Shown piece after piece: positions 27,501 through 34,901 of a stretch of DNA of 56,836 nt. The stretch is from Bacteroidetes bacterium SB0662_bin_6. GTDB lineage: Bacteria; Bacteroidota; Rhodothermia; Rhodothermales; VXPQ01. How positions within the stretch are numbered: the stretch's first letter is position 1; each line of letters opens with the position of its first letter. The stretch spans positions 1 to 56,836 of the forward strand of contig VXPQ01000030.1 of NCBI GenBank assembly GCA_009839485.1, read 5' to 3'. The translations under genes were made by a program, and so were the position numbers. A model generated the notes under the pieces. The model was given only the letters and a program-made list of their open reading frames with translations. It did not search any database and was not told the DNA's origin.

Positions 27501-29000
27501 CTATTGGATATTGACGATAAACTGTCCACTTCGCGCTGCGAGATAGCCCTGCTTAACAATAAAGCATTCAATGCTATGTGTGCCCGTATAGAGTGTCGAT
27601 TCCTTTTTGATCAGTTTCCCCTTTGTTACAATACCCTCATCGAATCCTCCGCGCAAGCCGTTGGCATCTTCGGCCTCCCGGCCAGTGTTTACTATCTGCC
27701 AGTATACCTTGTAGGGCTGAGAAACGTTTGTACAGGCTTCGAAGATCAGATTGCAGTACTTGGGCAGTGGATCACTACCGCTACTGAATGTCTGTACACG
27801 AAATCCTTTTCGACTATGAGTGGCTCTTTGAATTCTGACATCACCTCCATCCAGGTAATTCCAAGGGGGTGTCTTACGATGTGCCGGACTGAGAACCTTG
27901 GCAAACCAGCGGAAACCATGTCGCCCGGATTTCACGGACTCCATAAGATGTTGTCCAAGCCGGGGTTGTAAAGCCTCGATTGCCAATCGCCGGCTGGATG
28001 CCTGAGCAGCGCCAATAAAGTCCCTGCGGGCTTGCTCCAGCCATTTGTAGAAGGCGGTCTTGCGATCAGGATATGTCGCCCAACGGTCTGCGAAATTCTC
28101 TGCCGGGTCGGTCGGATTGGCAATCCATGCAACGCCGTTGCGATCTTGGATATGCCTGTCTAGCTGATTGAGGATGCTATAAAGTGCTTCAGAAACCGTC
28201 GCTTCCTGTTGGTACGCATGTGCAGCTAATGTCGTTAAAATGATGGAAATCGGCTTATCGTCCGGTGATTCAGCAAACATCATGTCGCGGTATTGCTTGA
28301 GAATCTGGATGGCACTCTGAAGCGGTGTTCGAACTTCGTAGTAAGGAATTGCCTCTACATTAGCACGAGCCTCCAAGGCCAAGGCGTAGCGACGTGCTTC
28401 AAAGATCGCACGCATCTTCGAGTGAAACCAATTTGCGTAGCCTTTAGGGTTACTATGCGGCCAGTCTACGGTGTGCTGCCTGAACTCCGGATGCTCCCTA
28501 TCCGTAATGGCAATAGCCGTATCGGTCCATTCCGTAGAGAAGCCTCTAGTTTCCAAAAGTTGTCTCTGATGTGCCGCATCGGGGAGTGCTGGTAAGATGT
28601 CCATATGGAATCGCGCCTCATCTGCATAGTGCTGGGTCCAGCATCGACGCCCCTCCTCGGGATCTTCCATCCGATGAGCCTCAGCATAGGCTTGAATCTC
28701 TCGACCCAGCAGTGCTTTAAGGTCCGCCTGCGTCAGTGACATTTTCGACAGTGACAGTTCGCAGACCAAATCAACATCATAGTCTTCTCCGTCCGATATC
28801 GGACGAATCACTGTTCCGAGACGGAACGAACCTTGTATGTAGACCTTCGGAGCTGCATCGAGAACACAAGACGTCTCTCGAAGCAACCAATTCCCAACGG
28901 CCTTGTACCTACGTTCCGCTTCCTCATACCGATTTGGTGGCACCTGTAGGGATTCCGCCAAGCCCTCAAGAAGTTCTTTCGTGTGTTGCTGCACTACCAT
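27501..29000 (-). CDS. CBASS CD-NTase with AGS-C sensor domain
   Basis: 499 aa from the ATG at 29000; a TTG two codons upstream is less likely. The nucleotidyltransferase core has GSFRLGT (57-63), the metal-binding pair in DYDVDLV (Asp75, Asp77) and a third Asp134 in RFHMDILPALP. The C-terminal 130 residues form an AGS-C domain: VYWQIVNTGREAEDANGLRG, then TLYTGTHSIECFI and a final strand. This SMODS plus AGS-C layout is known from CD-NTases that make cyclic di- or trinucleotides on phage infection. The product cannot be read from sequence, but the SAVED effector next door suggests a cyclic trinucleotide. It lies 19 bp after the DUF2188 gene. Confidence 0.9.
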   Translation of the reverse strand: MVVQQHTKELLEGLAESLQVPPNRYEEAERRYKAVGNWLLRETSCVLDAAPKVYIQGSFRLGTVIRPISDGEDYDVDLVCELSLSKMSLTQADLKALLGREIQAYAEAHRMEDPEEGRRCWTQHYADEARFHMDILPALPDAAHQRQLLETRGFSTEWTDTAIAITDREHPEFRQHTVDWPHSNPKGYANWFHSKMRAIFEARRYALALEARANVEAIPYYEVRTPLQSAIQILKQYRDMMFAESPDDKPISIILTTLAAHAYQQEATVSEALYSILNQLDRHIQDRNGVAWIANPTDPAENFADRWATYPDRKTAFYKWLEQARRDFIGAAQASSRRLAIEALQPRLGQHLMESVKSGRHGFRWFAKVLSPAHRKTPPWNYLDGGDVRIQRATHSRKGFRVQTFSSGSDPLPKYCNLIFEACTNVSQPYKVYWQIVNTGREAEDANGLRGGFDEGIVTKGKLIKKESTLYTGTHSIECFIVKQGYLAARSGQFIVNIQ

Positions 29001-29019
29001 CAGCAAACCCCCTTTTTAT

Positions 29020-29253
29020 CTAGCCCCGGGGGGGAAACGGATCACCACCGTGGCTATCGCTGCCTGCGATGCGTCCATCCCGGTTGTGAATCCGGAACTC
29101 AGTGCCTTGGTTGCGACTAATCTCCCGGCCCCGGTCAATGGCATCTTGCTTGGTGTCATGATGACTACTGGCGCGTGTGGCGCCACCACGCTTTACGTCC
29201 CAGCCTCCATCGGGATTCGGGACAACATGATGGGTCTTAGGTCCTTTACTCAT
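29020..29253 (-). CDS. DUF2188 small protein at the head of a CBASS operon
   Basis: 77 aa from the ATG at 29253; longer forms start within an untranslated-looking leader. The sequence THHVVPNPDGGWDVKRGG, followed by DTKQDAIDRGREISRNQG and FRIHNRDGRIAGSDSHG, is a textbook DUF2188 domain, here also with a GDPFPPRG tail. It is a small soluble protein of unknown role. It precedes the CD-NTase by 19 bp in the same direction, so it is probably cotranscribed and could regulate or assist the type I CBASS system. Confidence 0.85.
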   Translation of the reverse strand: MSKGPKTHHVVPNPDGGWDVKRGGATRASSHHDTKQDAIDRGREISRNQGTEFRIHNRDGRIAGSDSHGGDPFPPRG

Positions 29254-29628
29254 GGTAAGCCTCGTTGCGAGTTTCACAAAGTGTATTACGACCGCCGCGG
29301 GCGCGTAACTTATGTAAAGCAACGGCCCTTAAGGCGGATTTCAGAACCAACTGAAACCGTTTTGCCAAAATATAAGTTCCTGCGATGACACGCTGAAAAC
29401 GGACAAATTTGCATGTTATTCCGTTATTGCTCCGCCATTATGGCGGTACGTCTTTCGTGATACCTGACAATATGTCGGCATGGGATGTTGCGACGGGGAT
29501 TTTTGGATTTTGGCACTGTACTTGCTGGTGATGGAGCCCGCGATCATTTGCTTGCAGAACAGCATGGTTTCTCCAGAAATCGATCTTTAAGTCCATATGA
29601 ATCAGACGTTTACAACCATTAGGACAAA
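29254..29628. promoter_or_regulatory. Shared divergent promoter region between two CBASS operons
   Basis: This 375-bp gap separates the start of the leftward DUF2188-CD-NTase-effector operon from the rightward CD-NTase-HORMA-TRIP13 operon. It should contain both promoters. At 29432-29446 lies a perfect palindrome ccgcca-tta-tggcgg, a candidate operator or hairpin. A leftward reading frame across 29438-29635 has no homology features and is not called. No CapH/CapP or WYL-type regulator gene is visible. Confidence 0.5.
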
Positions 29629-30636
29629 ATGACAATCCGCCAACGCTTCGACAGCTTCACGAAAGCCATACGGCCTGATGATGATACGATCAGTGAAGCT
29701 CGCCGTCAGGTCGAATACCTTGAAAACAATCTTCACGACCTCATTAACGATGACGAGACTTTTGCCCTCGTCAAAATACTCCGTGCTGGGTCCAACGCGA
29801 AGCACACCTCACTCATTCGCACCAGTGACAACGCCTGGGATGTCGATCTTGGAGCCTACTTTGAGGGCGAAGAGGTGGCTGAGGACGAGCTCGACGAGTT
29901 GCTGAGTTTTCTTGAGGCTCAAATTCGCCAAATTTATCCCCAGAAGGACGCGGACGACATCCGGGCAGAGCGAAGTGCCGTCCGGCTCGTGTTTCGCACC
30001 GGTATCCAACTCAATATCGACGTTGCACCCATTATCTACGATGATGCTCTCGACGTAGAGAATGGTGGCTGGATCCCTCGCCAAGATGGCTGGCGCCTCA
30101 CATCCGTCACTGCACACAATCAGTTTGTCAGCTCACGCTCGGCGGACAGTGCGACTGTTTCTGGCCCCGTCAAGTTTAACAAGCTCGTTCGCTTGGTGAA
30201 ATGGTGGAACAACAGGCTGGCGGACGATCTTAAGATGCCATCCATATTCTGCGACCATATTACAGCTGCCGCAATCGAATCCATAGGAGGTGTAACCGAC
30301 CAGTGGCAGACGAGCATCCGTGAAGTTTTTCGATTCATCGCCCAGACTCACCGCCTTACCTCGCCCATTGTCTTTGACGACTATTACGATCCTAAAGATG
30401 TCGTCCCTTCGACAGATGCCGTTGTCGTGATGGATGTAGTCAACCCAGAGAACAATGTCGCAGCAGCAATGAGTTATGCAGACCGTGATGCCTACGTTAC
30501 TGCTGCCCAAGCAGCCTACGACACCGCCTCCTACGCCCGCTCGCTCGAGATTGATGATGAAATTGAGGAAGCCGTTGATATCTGGTGCGAAGTGTTCGGC
30601 GATGCCTTCCGCGAACTCACTGAAGAAACAACCTGA
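29629..30636 (+). CDS. CBASS CD-NTase of a HORMA/TRIP13 (type III) system
   Basis: 335 aa. The nucleotidyltransferase core is RAGSNAKHTSLIRT (Gly-Ser at 54-55), DVDL (Asp71 and Asp73) and third Asp131 in QLNIDVAPI, followed by an OAS1-type C-terminal helical domain (KFNKLVRLVKWWNN). It resembles HORMA-associated CD-NTases, usually clade C, but I cannot place the clade firmly. The enzyme is expected to make a cyclic oligonucleotide when bound by the closed HORMA protein. HORMA begins 6 bp after its stop. It shares little sequence with the CD-NTase of the opposite operon. Confidence 0.88.
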   Translation: MTIRQRFDSFTKAIRPDDDTISEARRQVEYLENNLHDLINDDETFALVKILRAGSNAKHTSLIRTSDNAWDVDLGAYFEGEEVAEDELDELLSFLEAQIRQIYPQKDADDIRAERSAVRLVFRTGIQLNIDVAPIIYDDALDVENGGWIPRQDGWRLTSVTAHNQFVSSRSADSATVSGPVKFNKLVRLVKWWNNRLADDLKMPSIFCDHITAAAIESIGGVTDQWQTSIREVFRFIAQTHRLTSPIVFDDYYDPKDVVPSTDAVVVMDVVNPENNVAAAMSYADRDAYVTAAQAAYDTASYARSLEIDDEIEEAVDIWCEVFGDAFRELTEETT

Positions 30637-30642
30637 TTGACT

Positions 30643-31167
30643 ATGAGTGCTTCTGCTAGCCGTACCCGATCCCTGACTGCTGTCAACACCTACACCGACG
30701 TGGTCTCGGTTACCCGAAAGCTTCGGGCAGATCTCCTCCAGGTTCTCGACCATTATGGTTATTTTTCCGAAGATCATGCCGAGGACATTATTCACGACCT
30801 CCGACTAATGGTCGATGAGGGAATTTTAGAATCGGTCGAGCTCACATGGCGCGCTTACGGCTCCCATTCTGTTCTTGCAGCGTTCCGCTATTATGTTATT
30901 AATGGTAGCATCGCGCCCGCAGATAATCGCCCTGGTGGAATTCCATACAGACCCGATCTCCAGAATGCCCGATTTAATGTCGTTGTCCGATACAACGCGG
31001 CTGGCCGAAGGCTTTCCCCCATCGACGAGCGAAACCTTGGATTCAAACTCCCTTGGGTATACGATAATGGCTTTGACTACTTAACTGGTTCTTGGTCAAG
31101 CGATCGCTATTACGTCTCAAACAGCATCGGACTCCAGAGATTAGCATTCAATCGAGCATCATCATGA
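30643..31167 (+). CDS. cap7: CBASS HORMA-domain protein (Cap7-like)
   Basis: 174 aa from the ATG at 30643. It shows the bacterial HORMA pattern: NTYTDVVSVTRKLRADLLQVL helix, a YFSEDHAEDIIHDL segment, beta strands LESVELTWR, and a C-terminal seatbelt-like region ending YVSNSIGLQRLAF. In type III CBASS the HORMA protein senses a peptide, probably from a phage protein, adopts a closed state and switches on the CD-NTase. The gene stands between CD-NTase and TRIP13 as expected, and overlaps TRIP13 by ATGA. Only one HORMA gene is present. Confidence 0.82.
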   Translation: MSASASRTRSLTAVNTYTDVVSVTRKLRADLLQVLDHYGYFSEDHAEDIIHDLRLMVDEGILESVELTWRAYGSHSVLAAFRYYVINGSIAPADNRPGGIPYRPDLQNARFNVVVRYNAAGRRLSPIDERNLGFKLPWVYDNGFDYLTGSWSSDRYYVSNSIGLQRLAFNRASS

Positions 31168-32417
31168 ACACTCCATCTGTCCCCATTATTCTCCAACTCC
31201 CCGACAGCAAGACCGAACTCGAAGCTTCTGCACTTGACTTTGCAAGTCGAGTTGCTCAAAACCCTCCAGACCCAAACCTCTCGCGCTCGGCTGCACTCAA
31301 GCTAGCACTCCGCAAGCTCATCGAGAATTGGGGAGTGGACATATCCGACAAAGCTATTGACACCGTCGTCCGTGACATTCAGAACCTGCGTCGTGGTACC
31401 ACGGTCGATCAAATTATCCTTCATGCAACAAGCCCCAAAGCTCATATCCATCACCTTCGACCTATGACTGACCCTGCCTTCCAGACCACCAGACTCAACC
31501 ATTTCGAGGTCGTTCGGGAATACCCGGACTCCTCGGCGGCTGCACTCTACAATGATTTATCCGGCCTGGATGAGCACAAGAAGCAACTTCTTGTCGAGCT
31601 CGAATTACTTTTGTTTCATGACCGTGTCAGCGCTTGGAGCAAGGCCCAGCATGACCGCCTGCTTAAGGTTGTCAATTCCCTCAAACACCGTGTCCCGCTT
31701 ATCATTTTCCAAGGGGATGTTGGAACAGGCAAGACGGCTCTGGCAGAGTGTATTGGAGATGCTCTTTCTCATCATGTTGAGAATAATCGCCCAACACCGG
31801 TTCATCTTCTCAAGCTGACCACCCAGGTACGAGGAAGTGGTCTTGTCGGTGAGATGTCAAAGTTGATATCGAGCGCTTTCGATGAAGCTATAACTTTCGC
31901 CCAAAGTCGCCCGGCCGAGCCTGTCCTCCTCCTCCTTGATGAGGCCGATGCACTTGCTTCCACTCGAGAATCGACTCACATGCACCACGAAGATCGTGCA
32001 GGGCTCAATACCCTCATCCAGCGGCTCGACAATCTCCGCCTCTCCGACCTTCGCCTTGCAACATTGTTTATTACCAATAGACCCGGTGCTCTCGATCCTG
32101 CTATTCAGAGACGGGCCTCCCTTATCCTTCGATTCGAGAGGCCTTCTGATGATGCACGACGCAGCCTTTTCGCTAACCGTGTCCCAGAACTCAATCTCAC
32201 AGAAGACCAACTCAACATACTCGTCCGCCAGACCGGCCCGAAAGGATCAGGGAATGACGGTGTTTCATTTACTGCCTCTGATATCACCGAGCGGTTATTG
32301 GGCAATGCCCTCCGCGAGTCCTATGCAAACAATAAACCACTCTCGTTCGAGTGTCTCACCGCAGCCGCCCAGTCTATTACACCCACACCCCCTTTCCGCG
32401 AGGACATATCAGTATGA
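31164..32417 (+). CDS. cap6: TRIP13-like AAA+ ATPase of CBASS (Cap6)
   Basis: 417 aa from the ATG at 31164, which overlaps the HORMA stop. AAA+ domain with Walker A GDVGTGKT (184-191), Walker B LLLLDEADAL (255-264), a sensor-1-like LATLFITNRP and an arginine-rich AIQRRASLILRF. TRIP13/Pch2 remodellers are known to open closed HORMA proteins and so turn off the CD-NTase; here it should be the off-switch of the rightward CBASS. It has an N-terminal region of about 120 residues before the ATPase core. It overlaps the next gene by ATGA. Confidence 0.9.
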   Translation: MNTPSVPIILQLPDSKTELEASALDFASRVAQNPPDPNLSRSAALKLALRKLIENWGVDISDKAIDTVVRDIQNLRRGTTVDQIILHATSPKAHIHHLRPMTDPAFQTTRLNHFEVVREYPDSSAAALYNDLSGLDEHKKQLLVELELLLFHDRVSAWSKAQHDRLLKVVNSLKHRVPLIIFQGDVGTGKTALAECIGDALSHHVENNRPTPVHLLKLTTQVRGSGLVGEMSKLISSAFDEAITFAQSRPAEPVLLLLDEADALASTRESTHMHHEDRAGLNTLIQRLDNLRLSDLRLATLFITNRPGALDPAIQRRASLILRFERPSDDARRSLFANRVPELNLTEDQLNILVRQTGPKGSGNDGVSFTASDITERLLGNALRESYANNKPLSFECLTAAAQSITPTPPFREDISV

Positions 32418-33013
32418 TGAAAATGGACGATAATACTACCCTTCCAGACGAAGTATTTATTTCGGTTGATGTCGAGACCAGCGGCCCCGTTCCTGGCCTT
32501 TACGCACTCCTCTCGATAGGCGCATGCGTAGTTGGCCAAGAAGACAAGACATTCTATATAGAGCTTTGCCCCCCAGACAAGGCATTGACCCTCCCAGATG
32601 CAGTCGCCGCCACAGGTATGGATATCGATCGTCTTTGCAAGGAAGGTACTGCCCCTGCCATTGCAGCTGCCGAATTTGCGTCTTGGATCCGCCAAGTTTC
32701 GGGTAATACTCGCCCCGTCTTTACTGCATTCAACGCTTCCTTCGACTGGTCCTTTGTGAATGATCTTTTCGTTCGCGCCGGGATTGACAACCCCTTCGGT
32801 TACACAGCTCTTGATATGAAGGCGTTCTACATGGGGCTCTCTGGATGCTCATGGGATGAAACCCGATCGAGTCGCCTTCCTGAAGCGTTGCAACCAAGTC
32901 CTGTTCGAGAACATCACGCCCTTGATGATGCCGTTGCTCAGGCTATGGTTTTCGGTAAGATGCTGAATTATTCCCGCAGCGCCCGGACCTATTTCCCTAA
33001 CCAGAATATTTAG
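32414..33013 (+). CDS. cap18: DEDDh 3'-5' exonuclease of CBASS (Cap18-like)
   Basis: 199 aa from the ATG at 32414, overlapping the TRIP13 stop by ATGA. DEDDh exonuclease motifs: Asp19 and Glu21 in FISVDVETSG, NASFDWSFVNDLF (Exo II) and HHALDDAVAQA (Exo III with His and Asp). The fold is that of DnaQ/RNase T. Such exonucleases are a known accessory of HORMA/TRIP13 CBASS loci, where they may degrade the signal nucleotide or phage nucleic acid. The translation overlap ties it firmly to this operon. It is followed 5 bp later by the effector. Confidence 0.87.
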   Translation: MMKMDDNTTLPDEVFISVDVETSGPVPGLYALLSIGACVVGQEDKTFYIELCPPDKALTLPDAVAATGMDIDRLCKEGTAPAIAAAEFASWIRQVSGNTRPVFTAFNASFDWSFVNDLFVRAGIDNPFGYTALDMKAFYMGLSGCSWDETRSSRLPEALQPSPVREHHALDDAVAQAMVFGKMLNYSRSARTYFPNQNI

Positions 33014-33018
33014 AGCAT

Positions 33019-34605
33019 ATGGCGGGCAATGATGCAGCATCTGGGGCTGGCTACCAAGACGAATACTGGGTGGGAGCATACTATCTCGCGGCATTGTTCG
33101 CGGAGGCCTTTGCCGAAGGCGATATTGGCAAAGTGACCAGGGTCGAATATCAGCGTGGACCTCTTGGGGACGTTGTTGTGTATGGCGACTCTGCGTCAGG
33201 ACAAGCAACACTTGATCTTCAAGTCAAGAGGCGCCTACAAGTCTCAGCAAAGCGCGGAGATTTCCCCAAAGTCGTTCGCCAGATGTGGAAAACTGTCAAG
33301 GATCAAGGTTTCAAACAAGGTATTGATAAATATGGCCTCGTCGTAATGAGGGGGTCGAAGCCACTAAAAAGACTTGGTAAACTCGCTAAGCGGGCAGCAG
33401 CATGTACTGCCTCCGGTCCGTTTTGGACAGCGATTGATGATTTGAATCAGGGAGAAAAAGATGTTCTGAAAGCAGTTATGGATGTGTCTGAATCCATAGA
33501 CTCCTCTAACGTCAAAGACGTAGCTTGGAGAATCTTGGGGTCAGGAATGGTGGTGCTTGAAATGGATCCAGCAAATGCCGAGAGCCCTCATCGAGCATAC
33601 CTGCGAAGCTGGGTAGATTCGCGTGTGCACAGTCCACGGCGTACGGAAGCTATAGTAAACACTATTTATGAATTTTCAAGCCAATGCGACAAAAATCGTG
33701 GGAGTGTTGACCTCGCAGGTTTGGAACGAAAACTTCTTTCTAGCGGTCACTTCCTGACTCCCTCTCTATCGGCCCCGATGGTCGTGGCACTGGAGAGCAT
33801 GGCTCCCGTGCGTTCAGAAGAGCTTGCCCCAGCTATTTTAGGTGAGGAACCTGATCGATTCGATATGGATCTCCGACATCTTACATCCGATAACGTATTA
33901 ACGGATCCTGATGAAGCTGTCCGATATATTGCTGACGAGAATAGTCTGCTCCGTTCCGCAGTGAATACCCAGAAAGATCGCAAACTCATTCTCTGCGGAC
34001 GATCTCATATTCCGCTTGCGGCACTTGTAGGATACCTGGTTGGCGACCGGGGAGATGTTCGTGTACTTGACTGGCATCCCAATGCAGAAGATCAATGTTG
34101 GAATTGGCCCGAGAACGACTTGTGCGCATACCCACACCTAATCCGCACTGAAACTGGACAAAGAGGGACGATGGCTGTCCGATTCTCTTTGAGTTTCTGG
34201 GTTGGCGAAGATAGTTCGGCTTCTGGACTGCCAAGCACAATTGAACGGACTGTAGGCATCCTCGATCAAGTCGTCCATCTATCTCATCCCGAACTCGAGC
34301 ACTGTGGGACACTTCGCGCTCGGTCTGTTCGCAGCCAACTTCAAGCACGAGCTTATGCCGATGAATTCCGCAACGTACTCGACAGCGCTGTTAGTTTAAC
34401 ATCAAAGATCGATGTGTTTTATGCTGGTCCTCTGTCCGTCGCTTTTGAAATGGGTCGTCGAGTTGCATCGACAATGCACCCTCCGACCACTGTTTGGAAT
34501 TACGAGGCCGGGAAATATACCTGGGGTATCTGTCTAAATCCTCGGAACGGGCAGGGGGTGGGTCTTCCCAAGGCGGTATTCGCACCGGACTACAAAAAAG
34601 GCTGA
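33019..34605 (+). CDS. cap4: CBASS effector: nuclease domain fused to SAVED (Cap4-like)
   Basis: 528 aa. The N terminus (GYQDEYWVGAYYLAALF, then GPLGDVVVYG, LDLQVKRRL) is a DUF4297-like PD-(D/E)xK endonuclease, with Asp51 and Gln68-Val-Lys70 as the likely catalytic set. The C-terminal 180 residues form a SAVED domain (SSLIC-like strand, then DVFYAGPLSVAFEMGRR and TVWNYEAGKYTWG). In Cap4 proteins, cyclic nucleotide binding by SAVED causes oligomerisation and indiscriminate dsDNA cutting. It ends the rightward operon before a predicted terminator. Confidence 0.85.
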   Translation: MAGNDAASGAGYQDEYWVGAYYLAALFAEAFAEGDIGKVTRVEYQRGPLGDVVVYGDSASGQATLDLQVKRRLQVSAKRGDFPKVVRQMWKTVKDQGFKQGIDKYGLVVMRGSKPLKRLGKLAKRAAACTASGPFWTAIDDLNQGEKDVLKAVMDVSESIDSSNVKDVAWRILGSGMVVLEMDPANAESPHRAYLRSWVDSRVHSPRRTEAIVNTIYEFSSQCDKNRGSVDLAGLERKLLSSGHFLTPSLSAPMVVALESMAPVRSEELAPAILGEEPDRFDMDLRHLTSDNVLTDPDEAVRYIADENSLLRSAVNTQKDRKLILCGRSHIPLAALVGYLVGDRGDVRVLDWHPNAEDQCWNWPENDLCAYPHLIRTETGQRGTMAVRFSLSFWVGEDSSASGLPSTIERTVGILDQVVHLSHPELEHCGTLRARSVRSQLQARAYADEFRNVLDSAVSLTSKIDVFYAGPLSVAFEMGRRVASTMHPPTTVWNYEAGKYTWGICLNPRNGQGVGLPKAVFAPDYKKG

Positions 34606-34628
34606 GAAAGGCAGTTTGGTTTGTGATT

Positions 34629-34656
34629 GGACATATTTGAGTGTGTCCGCTTTTTT
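34629..34656 (+). terminator. Rho-independent terminator of the rightward CBASS operon
   Basis: ggacata (34629-34635) pairs with tgtgtcc (34642-34648) with one non-Watson-Crick pair and a 6-nt loop, followed by gc and six Ts at 34651-34656. It lies 24 bp after the effector stop. The rest of the 34606-34901 gap holds no gene; an AT-rich stretch near 34868-34890 is probably the promoter of the GmrSD-like gene. Confidence 0.6.
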
Positions 34657-34901
34657 GGTTTCCGGTAGCCGGAAGGTGTAACGAATACGAGGCGGTGAGT
34701 TACAGGCCATCTTTGACTGCCTGCGCTACGTTACGAGGAACATTCACGTCGAGCACTTGACAACCGAACCACCAACGATGTATTATACCCGGCGGAAATT
34801 GCTTGTCAAAGCGGTATAACCCCGCGGGCCAGTACAACAACTAAAAGTACGAAGAATTTGTCCCGTTTTTACGGATTATTTTTATCCTTGAAAGAGATAG
34901 C

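Noticed and set aside
29438..29635. 65-aa leftward frame in the CBASS intergenic region
   Set aside because: It overlaps the start of the rightward CD-NTase and has no homology features; treated as regulatory DNA.
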